The translations under genes and the position numbers were made by a program. This document shows positions 47,306-58,315 of a stretch of 64,000 nt of DNA, piece after piece. The notes below the pieces were generated by a model, which had not been told where the DNA came from, searched no databases, and saw nothing but the letters and a program-made list of their open reading frames with translations. Source of the DNA: Charina bottae (lineage: Eukaryota; Chordata; Lepidosauria; Squamata; Charinaidae). The stretch covers positions 22,673,105 through 22,737,104 of the forward strand of contig JALMGJ010000018.1 of assembly GCA_023362775.1 (NCBI GenBank). Reading direction: 5' to 3'. The first letter of the stretch is position 1; the number at the start of each line of letters is the position of its first letter.

Positions 47306-49250
47306 CCCAGAAGCAGCTAAAGGAAGGAATTGAGGAAACTCAGATGCAAGCTTTAGGAGTTTTCATGGATGATAGATCTTAGTGAAAAGTTACAGAAGAT
47401 ATACTGTACATATAATTTGAATTAGTGCAAAAGTATCCTGGTCTAGCTTCGGAAGAAAGAAAGGGAAAGGGAAATAGAAAATAGAAAGAAAAAAAGGGGA
47501 TGGGAAGAAATGTTCAGTTGAGCAGCAAGCAGAGAGGGTCTTCCCTGAACAGAAAAATCCTAAATCCTGGAATTAGCAAGGACCTTCTTGTCATTTTCTT
47601 TGTTAAGTTTAGTAAACTAAAATTAAAGAAAAAGTTCAAATTCTCATTTCAAAATATCCATCCATATTTGGGAAATGTTTTTTAAGATGTCGGTCAGAAG
47701 GAAGAGTGTTGAAGCCACTTCTCCTTCCCTTTCTGCGTTAAGGAAAGGTGGAAGAACAAGGAGGCTCTTTAAGATGCACCTCTCTGCAAGAAATACCATC
47801 TCTCCATCTGAAAAAAGGGGCTTTCCCGGGGAGATTAAGCTCAGGAACATGGACTCCCCACATCACTGTGTCATGGGTAGTTTTCTTCTGCTCTGTCTTT
47901 TCCCCCTGCAAAAAAGGTCAACCAAAGGAGAGAAACAAGGTGCAGTGCCACATCGCTGCCCCGGCTGGGTGTTCTAACACCATGCAATGCATGCGCCTTG
48001 GATACAGATGCAGGGAAACCCCCCTCCCATTTACACAGTGATATTTATAAGGCACGAGCCAAGGATGAAGAGGGCTGCTGGGGATGGAATTCTCCATCCC
48101 ACCCTGAAAGTACCACGTTCCCTGGCCTGCAGACGGCTAGGCTAGTCGCACACGGCTGGCTGTTCAACTGCCGCTCCTTCCTCCCCTCCCATTCCTTCTG
48201 GATCTGGTCCACCATTTCTTACGCATTCCCTCCCCCAAGCGTCTGAAGGGCCGTCACATAGAAGGTAGCAGGCTGGAGCAGTTCAGAGCCGTCACCTGGT
48301 GGGGATGCTACAGACCGGATTCCTCGCTCAGCCCACCTGAGCTCCAAGGTCCCTCCCCAGCTGCGATTCTAGGTTTACAAAGAAGTGTTGGCGGGCACCA
48401 GCTTGCCAACCCTTGCTTTAGAGGTCAGGGCTTGTCAGTTTATTTTGGAATGGACACAGGAAAAATATTAGAAAACACTGTTTCAGGCATCAACTGAAAT
48501 TAAAATGCAGCAGATTTACATTTAATAGCAAAGGTTGTTGGTAGAACCTCTTGCATTAAAGAAAGTGCTCAAGATGACGGATAAACCAAACACCACATCA
48601 ACCCGCTGCTTCCGAAATTCCTGGGTGAGGCTGGCAATATCCCAAATCTCGTCTACCCAAGACCTGAAGTAGAGCGGTCTGATGAAGCAGAAACTCTCTA
48701 CCGACAAGAAAGCCCAGGGCTTCCCAGGGAAGAAGGACCCAGGCCCCTGCTCTCCCTCCCTGGATGTGGGGACCCCTTCTTGGGCTCAGCACGCCCACCC
48801 TTGCCACTGCAGCCAAGCCAGTCTGCCCACTGCACGAGGAGGGCAGCGGCACCACAACCTTTGCCACCCCCCCCCCCCGTTCTTGCTCGAGGAGGGTAGC
48901 GGCTGGCTCAGCCCCGGGCCGAGAAGGGCACGCAGGGTTGGTGGATCTCGAGGAGCATCGTGACCTCCCTTGCCCTCGCCCGTGGCCAGGGGGAGGGAGA
49001 GGATACTTACACGGGTGCAGCGGGGCTTCTCCTCGCCGCGGTCCTGAGGGAAACTCCGCCCTTGATGTTACCAGTGTGGCAGTAGGATGTTCTCCCGGCT
49101 GACTCGCAAAGTCTGCTGTCCTCGGTGGTGGTGCTGATGGGGAAATGTTGTTGAGGATGTGGATTGGCTCGTGAATAGCCAATGGCCTGCGTTTCTTGAC
49201 CTGCTTCCTAAGATACAAGCACCTCTCCCAGGGAGCTGCCAATGCCTGGT
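47306..49250. other. Intergenic region upstream of GABRB4, nothing assigned
   Basis: I recognise no gene or intact repeat. An open minus-strand frame at 48598-49599 has no family similarity and unusual Pro/Arg/Ser content. Confidence 0.4.
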
Positions 49251-50364
49251 TAAGGTTGGCGGTCACATGAGCACCTTCCCCCAAAAGCGGGTGGGGGGGG
49301 CGTGCGGGCGGGGCGGGGTGCGGGGGGGGGGGGAGAAGGGGAAATAAACTACACATTATGGCTCCAGGTCGGTTTAAGCGGGAAATGCTAGTGCTGCTGC
49401 CGCCGCCGCCGCTGGAGCTGGATAAGCAGGAGTGTTTAACGCCGGCTGGATCGGGGAAAGCCGGCGGCGGGCAGGGCTGAACCCGAGCGAGGAAAGGGCG
49501 CCCCGGACACCCAACGTGAGCTGCCGGGGTGGGTGGGTGGGTTAGAAGGACCTCCGCCGGAGAAGAGCCTGGTGGGCTCGGCCGTTGGGGGGCGAGCAAG
49601 GAAGGAGATGGGCTCCCTCCTTCTTTGCCCTCGGCTGCTTCTGCCGCCCTTTCTCCCCCTCCCCTCCCCCTCCCCCCTCCTCCATCTCGTGACGGAGTTG
49701 GTGCGGGTCGGGGAAAATCCGCGGAACAATCTTCTGTTCATCCGCATGCGGGGGCGGCGTTTCCTTCTCTCTCTGGCGACGCCCCCCGCCTCCTTCCCTT
49801 TTTGCCGGTTTCTCGGCGCCCCTCCCGTTAGAGTTCGTCCGTGCCAATCACTTTCCGCATCTTCGGCTCCTCAAATGCCACCCGGCGGGAGCGAGCCGAG
49901 TGCGCAGGCAGCCCCTTTCTAAAAATAGGGAAGGGGGACCCGGGCAGGCGCGGAGGGGGCTGCCGAGAGCCCGCGCGGCGCGGCGCTCGCTGCTCTTCCC
50001 CGGCGGCTGCCCGGCTGCTCGCGGAGACCTCGCCCCCTCTTCCTCCGCCGCTCCCGCCCCCGCCCCGAAGTGGCGAGCAGGCAGGAACGAGCCTCGCAGG
50101 GCCGGATGGCGGCGTAGCGGCAGGGGCAGGGGCAGCAGCGGCGCGGAGTCGGCAGCGCGGGCGCTCGGCGGGCGGCTCTTTTCCGCGGCCCCCCGCCCAC
50201 CCTCCCTCCTGTTCTCAGCCCTCCCCGCCGCCGCCGCCGCCGCCTGCGAGAACGGAGTCGACGTTTCGCTGAGGCCGTTCGCGAGCGTTCTGTCTCTGCT
50301 CGCTCCCGAGGGACCCGCTCCTCCGCCGCCAGAGGATACCTCGCTCTCGCTCGCTCAACCGAGG

Positions 50365-50430
50365 ATGCCGCTGCTGCCGCAATTGCCACTGCTGGGGGCC
50401 AGAAGAAGCGGCGTGTCGGGCCGGCGCTGA
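50365..50430 (+). other. Possible uORF 1 of GABRB4
   Basis: ATG to TGA, 21 residues (MPLLPQLPLLGARRSGVSGR then R). It counts only if transcription starts upstream of 50365, which is not shown. Confidence 0.3.
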
Positions 50431-50502
50431 GCGCCTGGGGACCCTCCCGTGCGCCCCTCCCCCCGGTTTCTCCCTCCCCCCTCCCTCCCCCCCAATTTTT
50501 AA

Positions 50503-50703
50503 ATGCTTCATGTGATTAAAAAGCCGCCGCCGCAGCAGCACCCCGACGTCGGGCACCCAGGAAATCGGTCGCGGGCATCGGCCCTTCCTCCCCGCCGGGG
50601 AGGGCGACGAGCGCGGCTCCCTTCCACCCCCTCCGCCCTCCCCCTCCCCTCCCTCCCACGGTCCTGGAGGTGGAAATGTGGAGATTTCAGGCACGCAGGC
50701 TGA
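50503..50703 (+). other. Possible overlapping uORF 2 of GABRB4
   Basis: This frame starts MLHVIKKPPPQQHPDV at 50503 and stops at 50703, 27 nt past the GABRB4 ATG and out of frame with it. If it is in the mRNA, it would reduce initiation at the main ATG. Presence in the transcript is not shown. Confidence 0.3.
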
Positions 50704-50755
50704 GTGGATTCGTCTCTGCTCTGGCAGCTCTTTGTCTCGCCTGCTGCGCCCAAAG
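50676..50755 (+). CDS. GABRB4: GABRB4 coding exon 1 (signal peptide)
   Basis: ATG at 50676-50678 with G at -3; 80 coding nt; donor GTAAGA at 50756. Basic residues precede a hydrophobic core ([14 protein letters not shown]). It ends in phase 2 (AG), completed by C of exon 2 to give Ser27. Confidence 0.93.
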
Positions 50756-51290
50756 GTAAGAGGCGACGTCGGGCCGGGGGGAGTGGAAGGGCTGCAGAGG
50801 CCCCTCCCGCACTGCCTCTTGCGTCGCCGGCGAGGGGACCCGCTCGGTCCCGCGGGGAAGAGCGGGCGGCCCACTGGCCGGCGGCGCGGGGCGAGAAAGG
50901 CTTGAGCCTAAGGAGGCCTGTGGCTGGGGGTGGGGTGGAGTGGGAAGAAGGAACTGCTGGCCGTTTGCCGCCGGAGCAAACCGCCGGTTTTACTGCGCCT
51001 CTGGACCCCGAGGGAGCTGCCGGCGCCGCGGCGAGATGGGGATGGGGACCAGCGGTGGTGCAGAAGCGGTGCCAGCGCCCCGCTGCCCTGCCAGGTTGGC
51101 CCTCCTTTGCACGCGATCCAAGGCCGGACTGGAACCGCCGCGCGTCGTTTGCCTTCGCCTGCCCAGCCAGGAGAGCCGGAGGAATCAGGACCGTTCCCAC
51201 CCGCGGTTCAAATTCCTTACAGAGATAGAGACCTCCACCCATTGCCCTGCACTGACCTCCGGTGGGGAATCGGAATCCGACTATAAATAG

Positions 51291-51331
<41 letters not shown>

Positions 51332-54289
51332 GGCTTAAGGTGGAGGTGGCTGTCCAAAGAGACCCCCTCCCCCATTCTGACTCTTGCAGAGCGCCTGGCA
51401 AGGGGCAGAGCTGCTTTGAAGCTGCTGAAAGACTCTGCCAAATGACTTTTGATAATTTAGGGGGTCAGTCCCCCTCCCCCTCCCACAGGCCCTCTCCTGA
51501 CCAGAGACCTGACAATTCGGCAGGCCTTAAGTTCAAGCCCTTCAGCAGACAGCTGCCCTCCTCTCGAATCAGGCTTTGGACATAACACAAAGCATCCATC
51601 TAGACATTCCACAACTGAACATTTAATCTGGAAAGTGGAGCTGCATGTGTCCCAAACCACATGCAGTTTTGGGAAGAACTGGTAGTATAGCAAGCCTCCT
51701 ATCTGAATAAGACCTCTGTGCAATTCAGAAGCTTGCATCTAAAACAGCAGACCCATTAAGGTGTATCATCTTCTGAGCCGTTACTATGATACACAGGTTA
51801 GGGTATCATAAGGGGGAGAAATCCTTATAAAGAGCAGTCTTTAGGCCATTATCTGCATCTTTCTGCATCTCTTCAAAAAACACTCAAGTCCATCCAGAAG
51901 GTTGCATGAAAGACGGCCCATGTATTAATCAACAGATAGATGATGCCAGAAGGAGCTGGAAGCTCAATCCATATAGCATAAAATCTTAGGAGAGCTATGC
52001 AGGATTGGGCCTTTGGTTCCCATAGGAAGACCAAAAAGTCCCTTTTTGCTCCCCAGCAACTGGTCTTCAGAAGAATCAAATCAAATCAAATCAAATCAAA
52101 TCAAATCAAATCAAATCAAATCAAATCAAATCAAATCAAATCAAATCAAATCAAATCAAATCAAATCAAATCAAATCTTTATTTCGGTCAAAGACCAGCA
52201 TAGGTCTTCAGAATTAGGCAGCATAGTGCCATCAGGACTTGGCCACTGAGAATTCTGCCTCCATGAACTTAACCAATCCTCTTTTATGGTCATCCAAGCT
52301 GGCCAGCACTATACATAACACTAACAGATCCCATGGCAGAACTTTATGCCTGAAGATAAACATCCCTTTGGTCAAGTTCAAATCTCCTACCACATTCCAT
52401 TTTCATTGGATGACCTCAGTGAGGTCTGCTCATCTAGGGAGAGAGGAAATGCTGTCCTCGATCTGATTTCTTTAGAAATCATATTATTATAAATCTTTAG
52501 AAAACATATTAGATATATGTTTATTTGGGTGGAGAGAGCGTCTTTAAGCCACCAACCGCCCCCAGGGCTGCCAATCACTCCTGGATCCCCAAGCTAGCTG
52601 GCAGAGCCAGGTCTTGACACTTCCTGAAGACCAGAAGAGGGGGGCCAACCTCACCTCAGCGGGCAAGATGATAAGTTTAGACACCTTACATACTCCAAAA
52701 CATCACAGGAGACTTTCTGCAATCTCCTGATCCCTTGGATCATCCACTTCTTCAAGATACTTTTTGAGATGAGAAGACCAGAACACAACATTCTGAACGT
52801 GGCCACCCCACGTCTCTTTAGAAAGGACCCGCCAGGGGCATTGCCCAGCTCCATCTGTATGCATGGTGCTGGCCTCCTGGCTGATTTTGGCCAGGAAACA
52901 CAGACCCCAAGGCCAGGGGCCTTTTCCTGAAGCCAAATGCAGACCAGCCTTCCAAGGTTTTCCTCTAGGTTGAATCACGAGCAATACTTCTGCCCCAGGA
53001 GGAGTCTTAACACACATCCATCAGCATCACCACTAGCAGCCTCTATGGTTGAAAAGAAAGGCTTCGCAGAAAGACACACCTTCAGAAAGGCAACCTGCTG
53101 CTTCTGTCGACATTACTAATTGTGTGTGAATCACATACAGGGTTGGGAGGAGGGGGGGGGATCGGGATGGTTTTCCTGGGCAAGGTACGTCTGCTTATGG
53201 CCCACCTTGGCTGGCTGAGAGTCGCGCTGCAGCTTCTTTCCTCCTTTAGTGTCTGACGAGGGAAACAGACCCCTGGCCTTGGGCTGGGGAAGTGTGGTGA
53301 CAGTGGCGGCTGCATGAGCCTCACTGCAGAGGGAGCAAGGCCGTGGGGCTGGATGTGGTGCAGTGAGGGCAGGAGCAGGGAACCAGGGCTGGGTTCTTTG
53401 TCTCGCTGCCACGGGGTTGTGCCTGAACCTGCTTCTTTCTCCCACCCCGCCCTGCCCCTTTGGATGGAAAGGAATACTGCCAGCCTCCGTCTCTGGGAGG
53501 AAAACAGCAGGTTAGGAGGGAGGCAGACTCATCACGCCAACCCCACCGATGCCAAGATGGAGTCTTGCCTCTCATTGGCTGCAGAAAGGCGGTTGCTCTC
53601 AGAGCAAAGAGCATCCATTTTCAGGGGCTCGGGAATCTAATCTCACGCCTGCCTTGCAGCGGAGGGAGCAGCTCCGGGAGAGCTAAGAAGGAGAAGCAAC
53701 CTCTGCTTCTCCCTTGCGTGAAGGGATGTGACCTGTGAGACTGTGGCCTTGTGAGCTGACTTCAGAAGCTGCGCGTGTCGTGGAAGGCCAAGCACACGAG
53801 GTGTTATGGAGCAGAAGCTGTGAAGCTGTCAGGGGACTGCCGAGAGAAGCCAGGGCAGCCATGAGGATCTGTGCAGATCCCTCCTGATACGCACAGCACA
53901 GCGCGGGGGCGGGGGGATGGAACAGCCGCTTCTGGGCCGGCGACAGGCGGGGCGGCAGGCAATGGGGGCAGCTTGAGAGAAGAAGCCAGTGCGGGAGTTT
54001 CTCAGCATGCTGCAGCTGCTTCCTGGCCTGCTCTTCAAACACGTCTCTCCTCTGCCCCTTCTCCCAGTGCTTCTCCGGCCAGAGCGGCTGCTCCTCCTGT
54101 GGGCCAGGATCTTGGGGGACAGTGGTGTGCTGTGTGGGGGTGTGGGGTGGACGTGAGGCAGTGATAGTGACCAGGCCACACTACCCTCTCTGTCTTCCAG
54201 CCCAGCCACTGGGAATCTATCCGTGGTTAAAGACATTGTGGACAAACTGCTGAAAGGGTACGATGTCCGTCTCCGGCCCGACTTTGGAG
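50676..54289 (+). CDS. GABRB4: GABA-A receptor subunit beta-4, 5' part (two exons in window)
   Basis: This gene encodes a beta-class subunit of the pentameric GABA-gated chloride channel. Two exons are in the window and join in frame: 26 codons plus 2 nt, then 89 nt. The product is a signal peptide ([20 protein letters not shown] then LACCAQ) followed by [20 protein letters not shown] and [10 protein letters not shown], nearly identical to my recollection of chicken beta-4; N32-L-S is a glycosylation sequon. In mammals the divergent neighbour of GABRA3 is GABRQ (theta), the fast-evolved counterpart, whereas here the N-terminus is clearly beta-like. The expected next exon (68 bp, encoding VGM...VNMDYT-type sequence) was not found up to 64000, so it lies beyond the window. 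Confidence 0.93.
51293..51330. repeat. (GT)n microsatellite
   Basis: About 18 GT dinucleotides just inside the right edge of the CpG island. Confidence 0.97.
52074..52560 (-). mobile_element. Non-LTR element 3' end with (GATTT)n tail
   Basis: On the minus strand the sequence GACCTATGCTGGTCTTTGAC then CGAAATAAAG runs directly into about 21 GATTT units (52177-52074), the layout of a retroelement 3' end with a microsatellite tail. The family is not assigned and the left extent of the body is approximate. Confidence 0.5.
54201..54289 (+). CDS. GABRB4: GABRB4 coding exon 2 (mature N-terminus)
   Basis: 89 bp; acceptor CTGTCTTCCAG ends at 54200; donor GTACGT at 54290. It encodes [20 protein letters not shown] then DVRLRPDFG, the beta-subunit signature at the start of the ligand-binding domain. 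It ends in phase 1. Confidence 0.96.
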
Positions 54290-54427
54290 GTACGTGGATC
54301 CCTTTATTCTGTTGCTTTGCCTGGGGACCTTAGTTCAAAGCAGACAGAGCCCTGAGGCTATTTGGACTCCATCTGTCAGAGCTACCGCCACCCTGTAGCT
54401 TTTATGATGACCTTTTGCAATTCCCTT

Positions 54428-54745
54428 CTCTTCCCCTTGAGGGGCGCGGTGGCTCAGCGGGTAAGACAAATCCCTAGCCCTGCGTGCGGAGTGAGCTCCC
54501 GCACTCGCTCCAGCTCTTGCCAACCTAGCAATTCGAAAGCATGCAAATGCAAGTAGATGAATAGGTACCACTTCGGTGGGTAGGTAACAGCGTCCCGTGT
54601 GTGTCATGCAGCCACATGACCGTGGAAGCATCTTCGGACAACGCTGGCTCTTTGGCTAACAAGCGGAGATGAGCACCGGCCCCTAGAGTCAGACACAACT
54701 GCACAAATGTGCGGGGGGAACCTTTACCTTTTTTCTCTTCCCCTT
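54428..54745 (+). mobile_element. Sauria SINE (tRNA-derived), plus strand, with target-site duplications
   Basis: SINE body 54439-54734. It starts GGGGCGCGGTGGCTCAGCGG (A box), is missing the B-box segment present in the 30-kb copy, and continues with GCAAATGCAAGTAGATGAAT, the CCACATGACCGTGGAAGC region and the ACCTTTACC tail. The 11-bp target-site duplication CTCTTCCCCTT lies at 54428-54438 and 54735-54745. It inserted 139 bp downstream of GABRB4 exon 2. Confidence 0.9.
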
Positions 54746-56090
54746 CACCAGTTTCTCAGCTGGGCCAGACAGACAATGGCAGTCTCCTCCAGAATCTGCT
54801 CACAGTATTGAGAAGTGATGGGGTTAGGGGGAATGAAAACTGTCCTTGTCGGTGGGTGCCCTTTCTGCAGCAGTTGCAGTCACAGGCTTCCAGACACCGC
54901 TCAGTTGCAAAGGTCAAGACGTTCCTCCTTGTCCCAGCATTCCATGCTGTCACATCGGCAGGTCAGTTAGGCTGGCAAGGCATCACCTCTCCTTAGATCA
55001 CCCATCTACGCCTTCCCAAGCTGAGGGATGCATGCGCATGAATGTCTTGCTGGTGTGATTCCTTTGGGTTCTACCAATATGGTATGAAAAAGGCATTCCA
55101 AGACAACCAGCTCTTTGCTCAGAGGTGTGCAGGTTGGTCATCACAAAGAAGGGGAGCCCAGTGGCACTCCAAATAATGTGCACTCAGGAAAACTCTTCCA
55201 GTGCTGATCCTGTTAATCTTGTAGTTTTGACTGACAGGATGTTAGGACTGAAGCTTTTGTTACTTTGTTGCAATGTACAGCTTTTCATTGTGTATTGAAC
55301 ATTGTCATTCTTCATGGTTGATGCTGATTTTCCTTTTGTCTTCGTAAATGTTTTGGGTCACTTTTGTATTCATTTTGCTAAAATTCTGCAATACTTCTAC
55401 GACTACTACTACTACTACTACTACTAATAATAATAATAATAATAACAATAAAGCAAAAAGTATAGAAAGTTTTTTACATATATTTTATAGTTTAAACATG
55501 GCTTGCATGTGTGACAATATATTGCATACAGTATATATCCTAGCTGGTGGGATGAGGGCAACAGAATGTTGGCTTGCAAAGAACTCTGTAGATTAGAGAT
55601 CCTGGTTTGCAGAGAATAACATGCTTGGAATAAAACTAGGCTGTAGTTGTGCTTGTGGTATCTTACCCAAAATGTACCAAAACAGGCTGTCACTCTCCGT
55701 AACATTATGGGAGAATGCTTTATGTAGCATGGGTGCAACTAAGGCTGGTAACATAGTCCATACATTCTCCTATCTTCTAAAAAGCAATGTATGAAAACCT
55801 AGATTGATCAAAACCATGATGGATGGTGGAAGTCAATATCTATGGTCACATCTGATGATGATCATGTCATATGGAAGATGATGACATAGAGCGTATCAGA
55901 AGAATTAATGGTAAAGAGCATGAATTAACAAATGAAATAAATAAAAATAGGAAGAGGAAGGATGCAAATGAAGGTGGCCTGATCTTGTGGAGCGGCACTG
56001 ATAAATACACACAGTCTTCACTATCTGACATCTGCTGGGAATCTAATTCTGCCAAGAATCAGAGGCCCAATAAATTCTTGCTCTCTTGCT
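54746..56090. other. GABRB4 intron 2, left part, nothing assigned
   Basis: I see no exon or recognised element apart from (CTA)n(ATA)n at 55402-55450. Confidence 0.4.
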
Positions 56091-56520
56091 GATACATTCA
56101 TTTGTCAGAAGGTGGAAGAAAGAATAAAGGGTCTGCTATCCTGGACCTAACCCTAACTAACAGGGATGGATTGGTTGAAGAAGTCCTGGTGACTAGTACC
56201 TTGGAGGACAGTGATAATGTTATCCTTGAATTCATGATATCCAGGGGAGAAGGAACGAAGAAGAATCCGACCTGCATGCTGGTCTTCAGAAGAGCACGTT
56301 TACTGAACTCTGAGGAAAGGTAGGCTGGATCCTATGGCCTGAAATCTTGAAGGAAAAAAGTGTCCAGGAAGTGTGGGAAATGAAATGCTCAAGCACAGTT
56401 GCAAACAATTCCTGTAAGAAGAAAAATGGCAGACATCTGATGGCTGAGGATGAGAAGGCACCTGCATCATGTTGGTGTGTTCTTAAAGAATTCTTGGCCA
56501 GGCAACTTGAGTCAAAGATG
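56090..56520 (+). mobile_element. CR1-type LINE endonuclease-region fragment
   Basis: Plus strand 56108-56320 reads GSAILDLTLTNRDGLVEEVL followed by VTSTLEDSDNVILEFMIS, the C-terminal motif of the CR1 endonuclease domain (LDL..TN, SDH-like and EF.I). Confidence 0.6.
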
Positions 56521-57049
56521 TAATGGGCTGTAAGAGTAACCATGAGGAAGAGGAGGGAGAGCTGCAGCCAAGACAAGGGCCAGATAAAAGAAATCCGAGT
56601 CCCAGGCAGAAATGTAAAAAAGAGTCCGAGGAAGAAATGTAATCTGAGAAAGCGTCTCAGACGAGACCCTCCCTAGTTCTCTTGAAGATAAAGGGAGGGA
56701 GGGGGGAAGCACATTGAGACTTGCAAGATTCTGTTACTGTAACCTTGTAATAAAAGCAGTATTAACATCCATAACTTTGGTTTCCTAGTCTGGTCTACCT
56801 CGAAGGGCTGACAAAGTTGGGAGACATGTCAATGGCCCTTAATCTTACTTGGTGAATGACAGAGAAGAAGCTGAGGTTCTCATTGGCTAATTGCCCCCAA
56901 GCAACCTGTGTACTGTTTAGGAGCCCGACCGCATCTCTCACTCCTAATTATTGAACAGTAGTAGCAGCACATTTATTTCTGTTGACTCAAGAGTGAAATT
57001 TTGATTGGTGAATTGTGGGCTTTGCTCAGCTCTGAACACTTTAACTCTG

Positions 57050-57215
57050 CAATGGAGCTGTAAGCCAGTGGAACAGGCTGCCACATGAAATGGTGAGTTC
57101 TCCTTGGCTTCAAGGTCTTCAAACAGATGCTAGGTGATCATCTCTCAGAGATACTGTAATGGATCTTGCAGAGAGATGAACCAAGATTGCCACTAAAATC
57201 CCTTCCAACTTCATG
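57050..57215 (+). mobile_element. CR1-type LINE 3' fragment
   Basis: GGAACAGGCTGCCACATGAA, the GGTCTTCAAACAGATGCTAG segment and GGTGATCATCTCTCAGAGAT are the conserved CR1 3'-end sequence. Confidence 0.6.
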
Positions 57216-57266
57216 AAGGGTTAGGCTTATTGATGAACAAAAGGGCTACCAATGCATTTCCTAAAG

Positions 57267-57578
57267 CAGCCTTTCTCAACTTTTTGACCCTGGAGGAACC
57301 CTTGAAATATTTTTCAGGCCTCGGGGAACCCCTGCAAATTCAGGCTCAAATATAGTCCAGAAGTTACAAAATTATTATTATATTCGTTTCATGTGTAGAC
57401 CTGTATATATGCGTTAACAGTGTTCTTAAACTAAAAATAAAGAATGGAACTTACCTCTTTAATGTGAAATTGCCCGAATTTGAAATGATTTTTTAAATAA
57501 ACCGTGGTCTCCCAGGGAACCCCTAGTGGCCTCTTGTGGAACCCCAGGGGGCCACAGAACCCTGGTTGAGGAACTCTG
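57267..57578. mobile_element. Non-autonomous hAT-like element
   Basis: Terminal inverted repeats CAGCCTTTCTCAAC / GTTGAGGAACTCTG enclose 312 bp with no coding capacity. The flanks TCCTAAAG and TCCGAAAA resemble a decayed 8-bp target-site duplication. Confidence 0.6.
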
Positions 57579-57977
57579 TCCGAAAATATGAACTGGTGTC
57601 ATCAAGGTATGGAGAAAAGCAGGAATCCATTCATGAGCAAGAGCTTAGTTATAGGTGCATGAAAAATAAAACTACTGCTGCTATTGAAACCTCCTACTAT
57701 TATTATTTTGTTCTAGTGAATGGGATTCTTGGGAAAATATTTTGGTGGGTGAAATGAAAGAATACAGGAAAGGTGGGGACACTTGGAGATCTGGGACTGA
57801 CTGAGAATGAGGGCTCCTGGAGAGTATCTGCTTGGAAAAAGGTATTTTTGCCCTTCAGCAGGTCATTGGATGAATGTGAGGAACAATCTTTGTTGCATGT
57901 TTGATTATTTAGAGACGGTGTATGATAAAAATAGGACTGTGGAGTCCTTGGTGCTCTCTGAGCCTTGTTGTTTACTT

Positions 57978-58017
57978 GCAGACATTTCATTGCCAGGCTA
58001 GGCAACATCTTCAGTGC
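57978..58017 (-). ncRNA. Hammerhead-like RNA motif B
   Basis: The minus strand reads GCA, CTGAAGA, unpaired T, stem GTTGCC, loop TAGCCT, stem GGCAAT, GAAA, T, GTC, TGC. Helix II pairs at all six positions (one G-U), and the outer GCA pairs with TGC as helix I. It has the same order as motifs A and C with a different stem sequence. Confidence 0.45.
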
Positions 58018-58056
58018 GAAAAGGGAGTGGAACTTGCTCTCTGTTTATATACCCTG

Positions 58057-58315
58057 GCTTGTCCTGCCTGTGTTGTTGGGGGTGTTGTACTCTCCTTGGT
58101 AGTACCTTGATTGGGTTGTTGTGTGCTGCTTGGTTGATTGACTGAGTTAATAGTTCCTTGATTAGGGTCTATTGATAGGGTTAGGGTTAGGGTCTATTGA
58201 TAGACCCTAATCAAGGAACTATTAACTCAGTCAATCAACCAAGCAGCACACAACAACCCAATCAAGGTACTACCAAGGAGAGTACAACACCCCCACCAAC
58301 ACAGACAGGACAAGC
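58057..58315. repeat. 115-bp-arm inverted repeat with telomere-like spacer
   Basis: Arms 58057-58171 and 58201-58315 are reverse complements with about two mismatches. The 29-nt spacer includes TAGGGTTAGGGTTAGGG. Confidence 0.95.

Larger units (their letters stand above)
49270..51260 (+). promoter_or_regulatory. GABRB4: CpG island, GABRB4 promoter and 5' UTR
   Basis: About 2 kb of CpG-rich DNA surrounds the first coding exon. The left edge holds a G-rich run (49289-49334). A GCC repeat (CCGCCGCCGCCGCCGCC) lies at about 50227-50243. The TSS cannot be placed from sequence alone but must lie upstream of 50676. Confidence 0.75.
50756..54200. other. GABRB4: GABRB4 intron 1
   Basis: A 3.4-kb intron. 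It contains a (GT)n tract at 51293-51330 and a retroelement tail with (AAATC)n at 52074-52177. No other element was recognised. Confidence 0.6.

Noticed and set aside
48598..49599. 333-residue minus-strand open frame upstream of GABRB4
   Set aside because: Low-complexity Pro/Ser/Arg composition, no recognisable domain, and overlap with the G-rich edge of the CpG island.
50704..51228. 174-residue plus-strand frame overlapping GABRB4 exon 1 in another frame
   Set aside because: It crosses the clear splice donor at 50756 and is explained by CpG-island composition.
57536..58110. Short plus-strand frames between the hAT element and the inverted repeat
   Set aside because: No homology; they overlap repeat-derived DNA.
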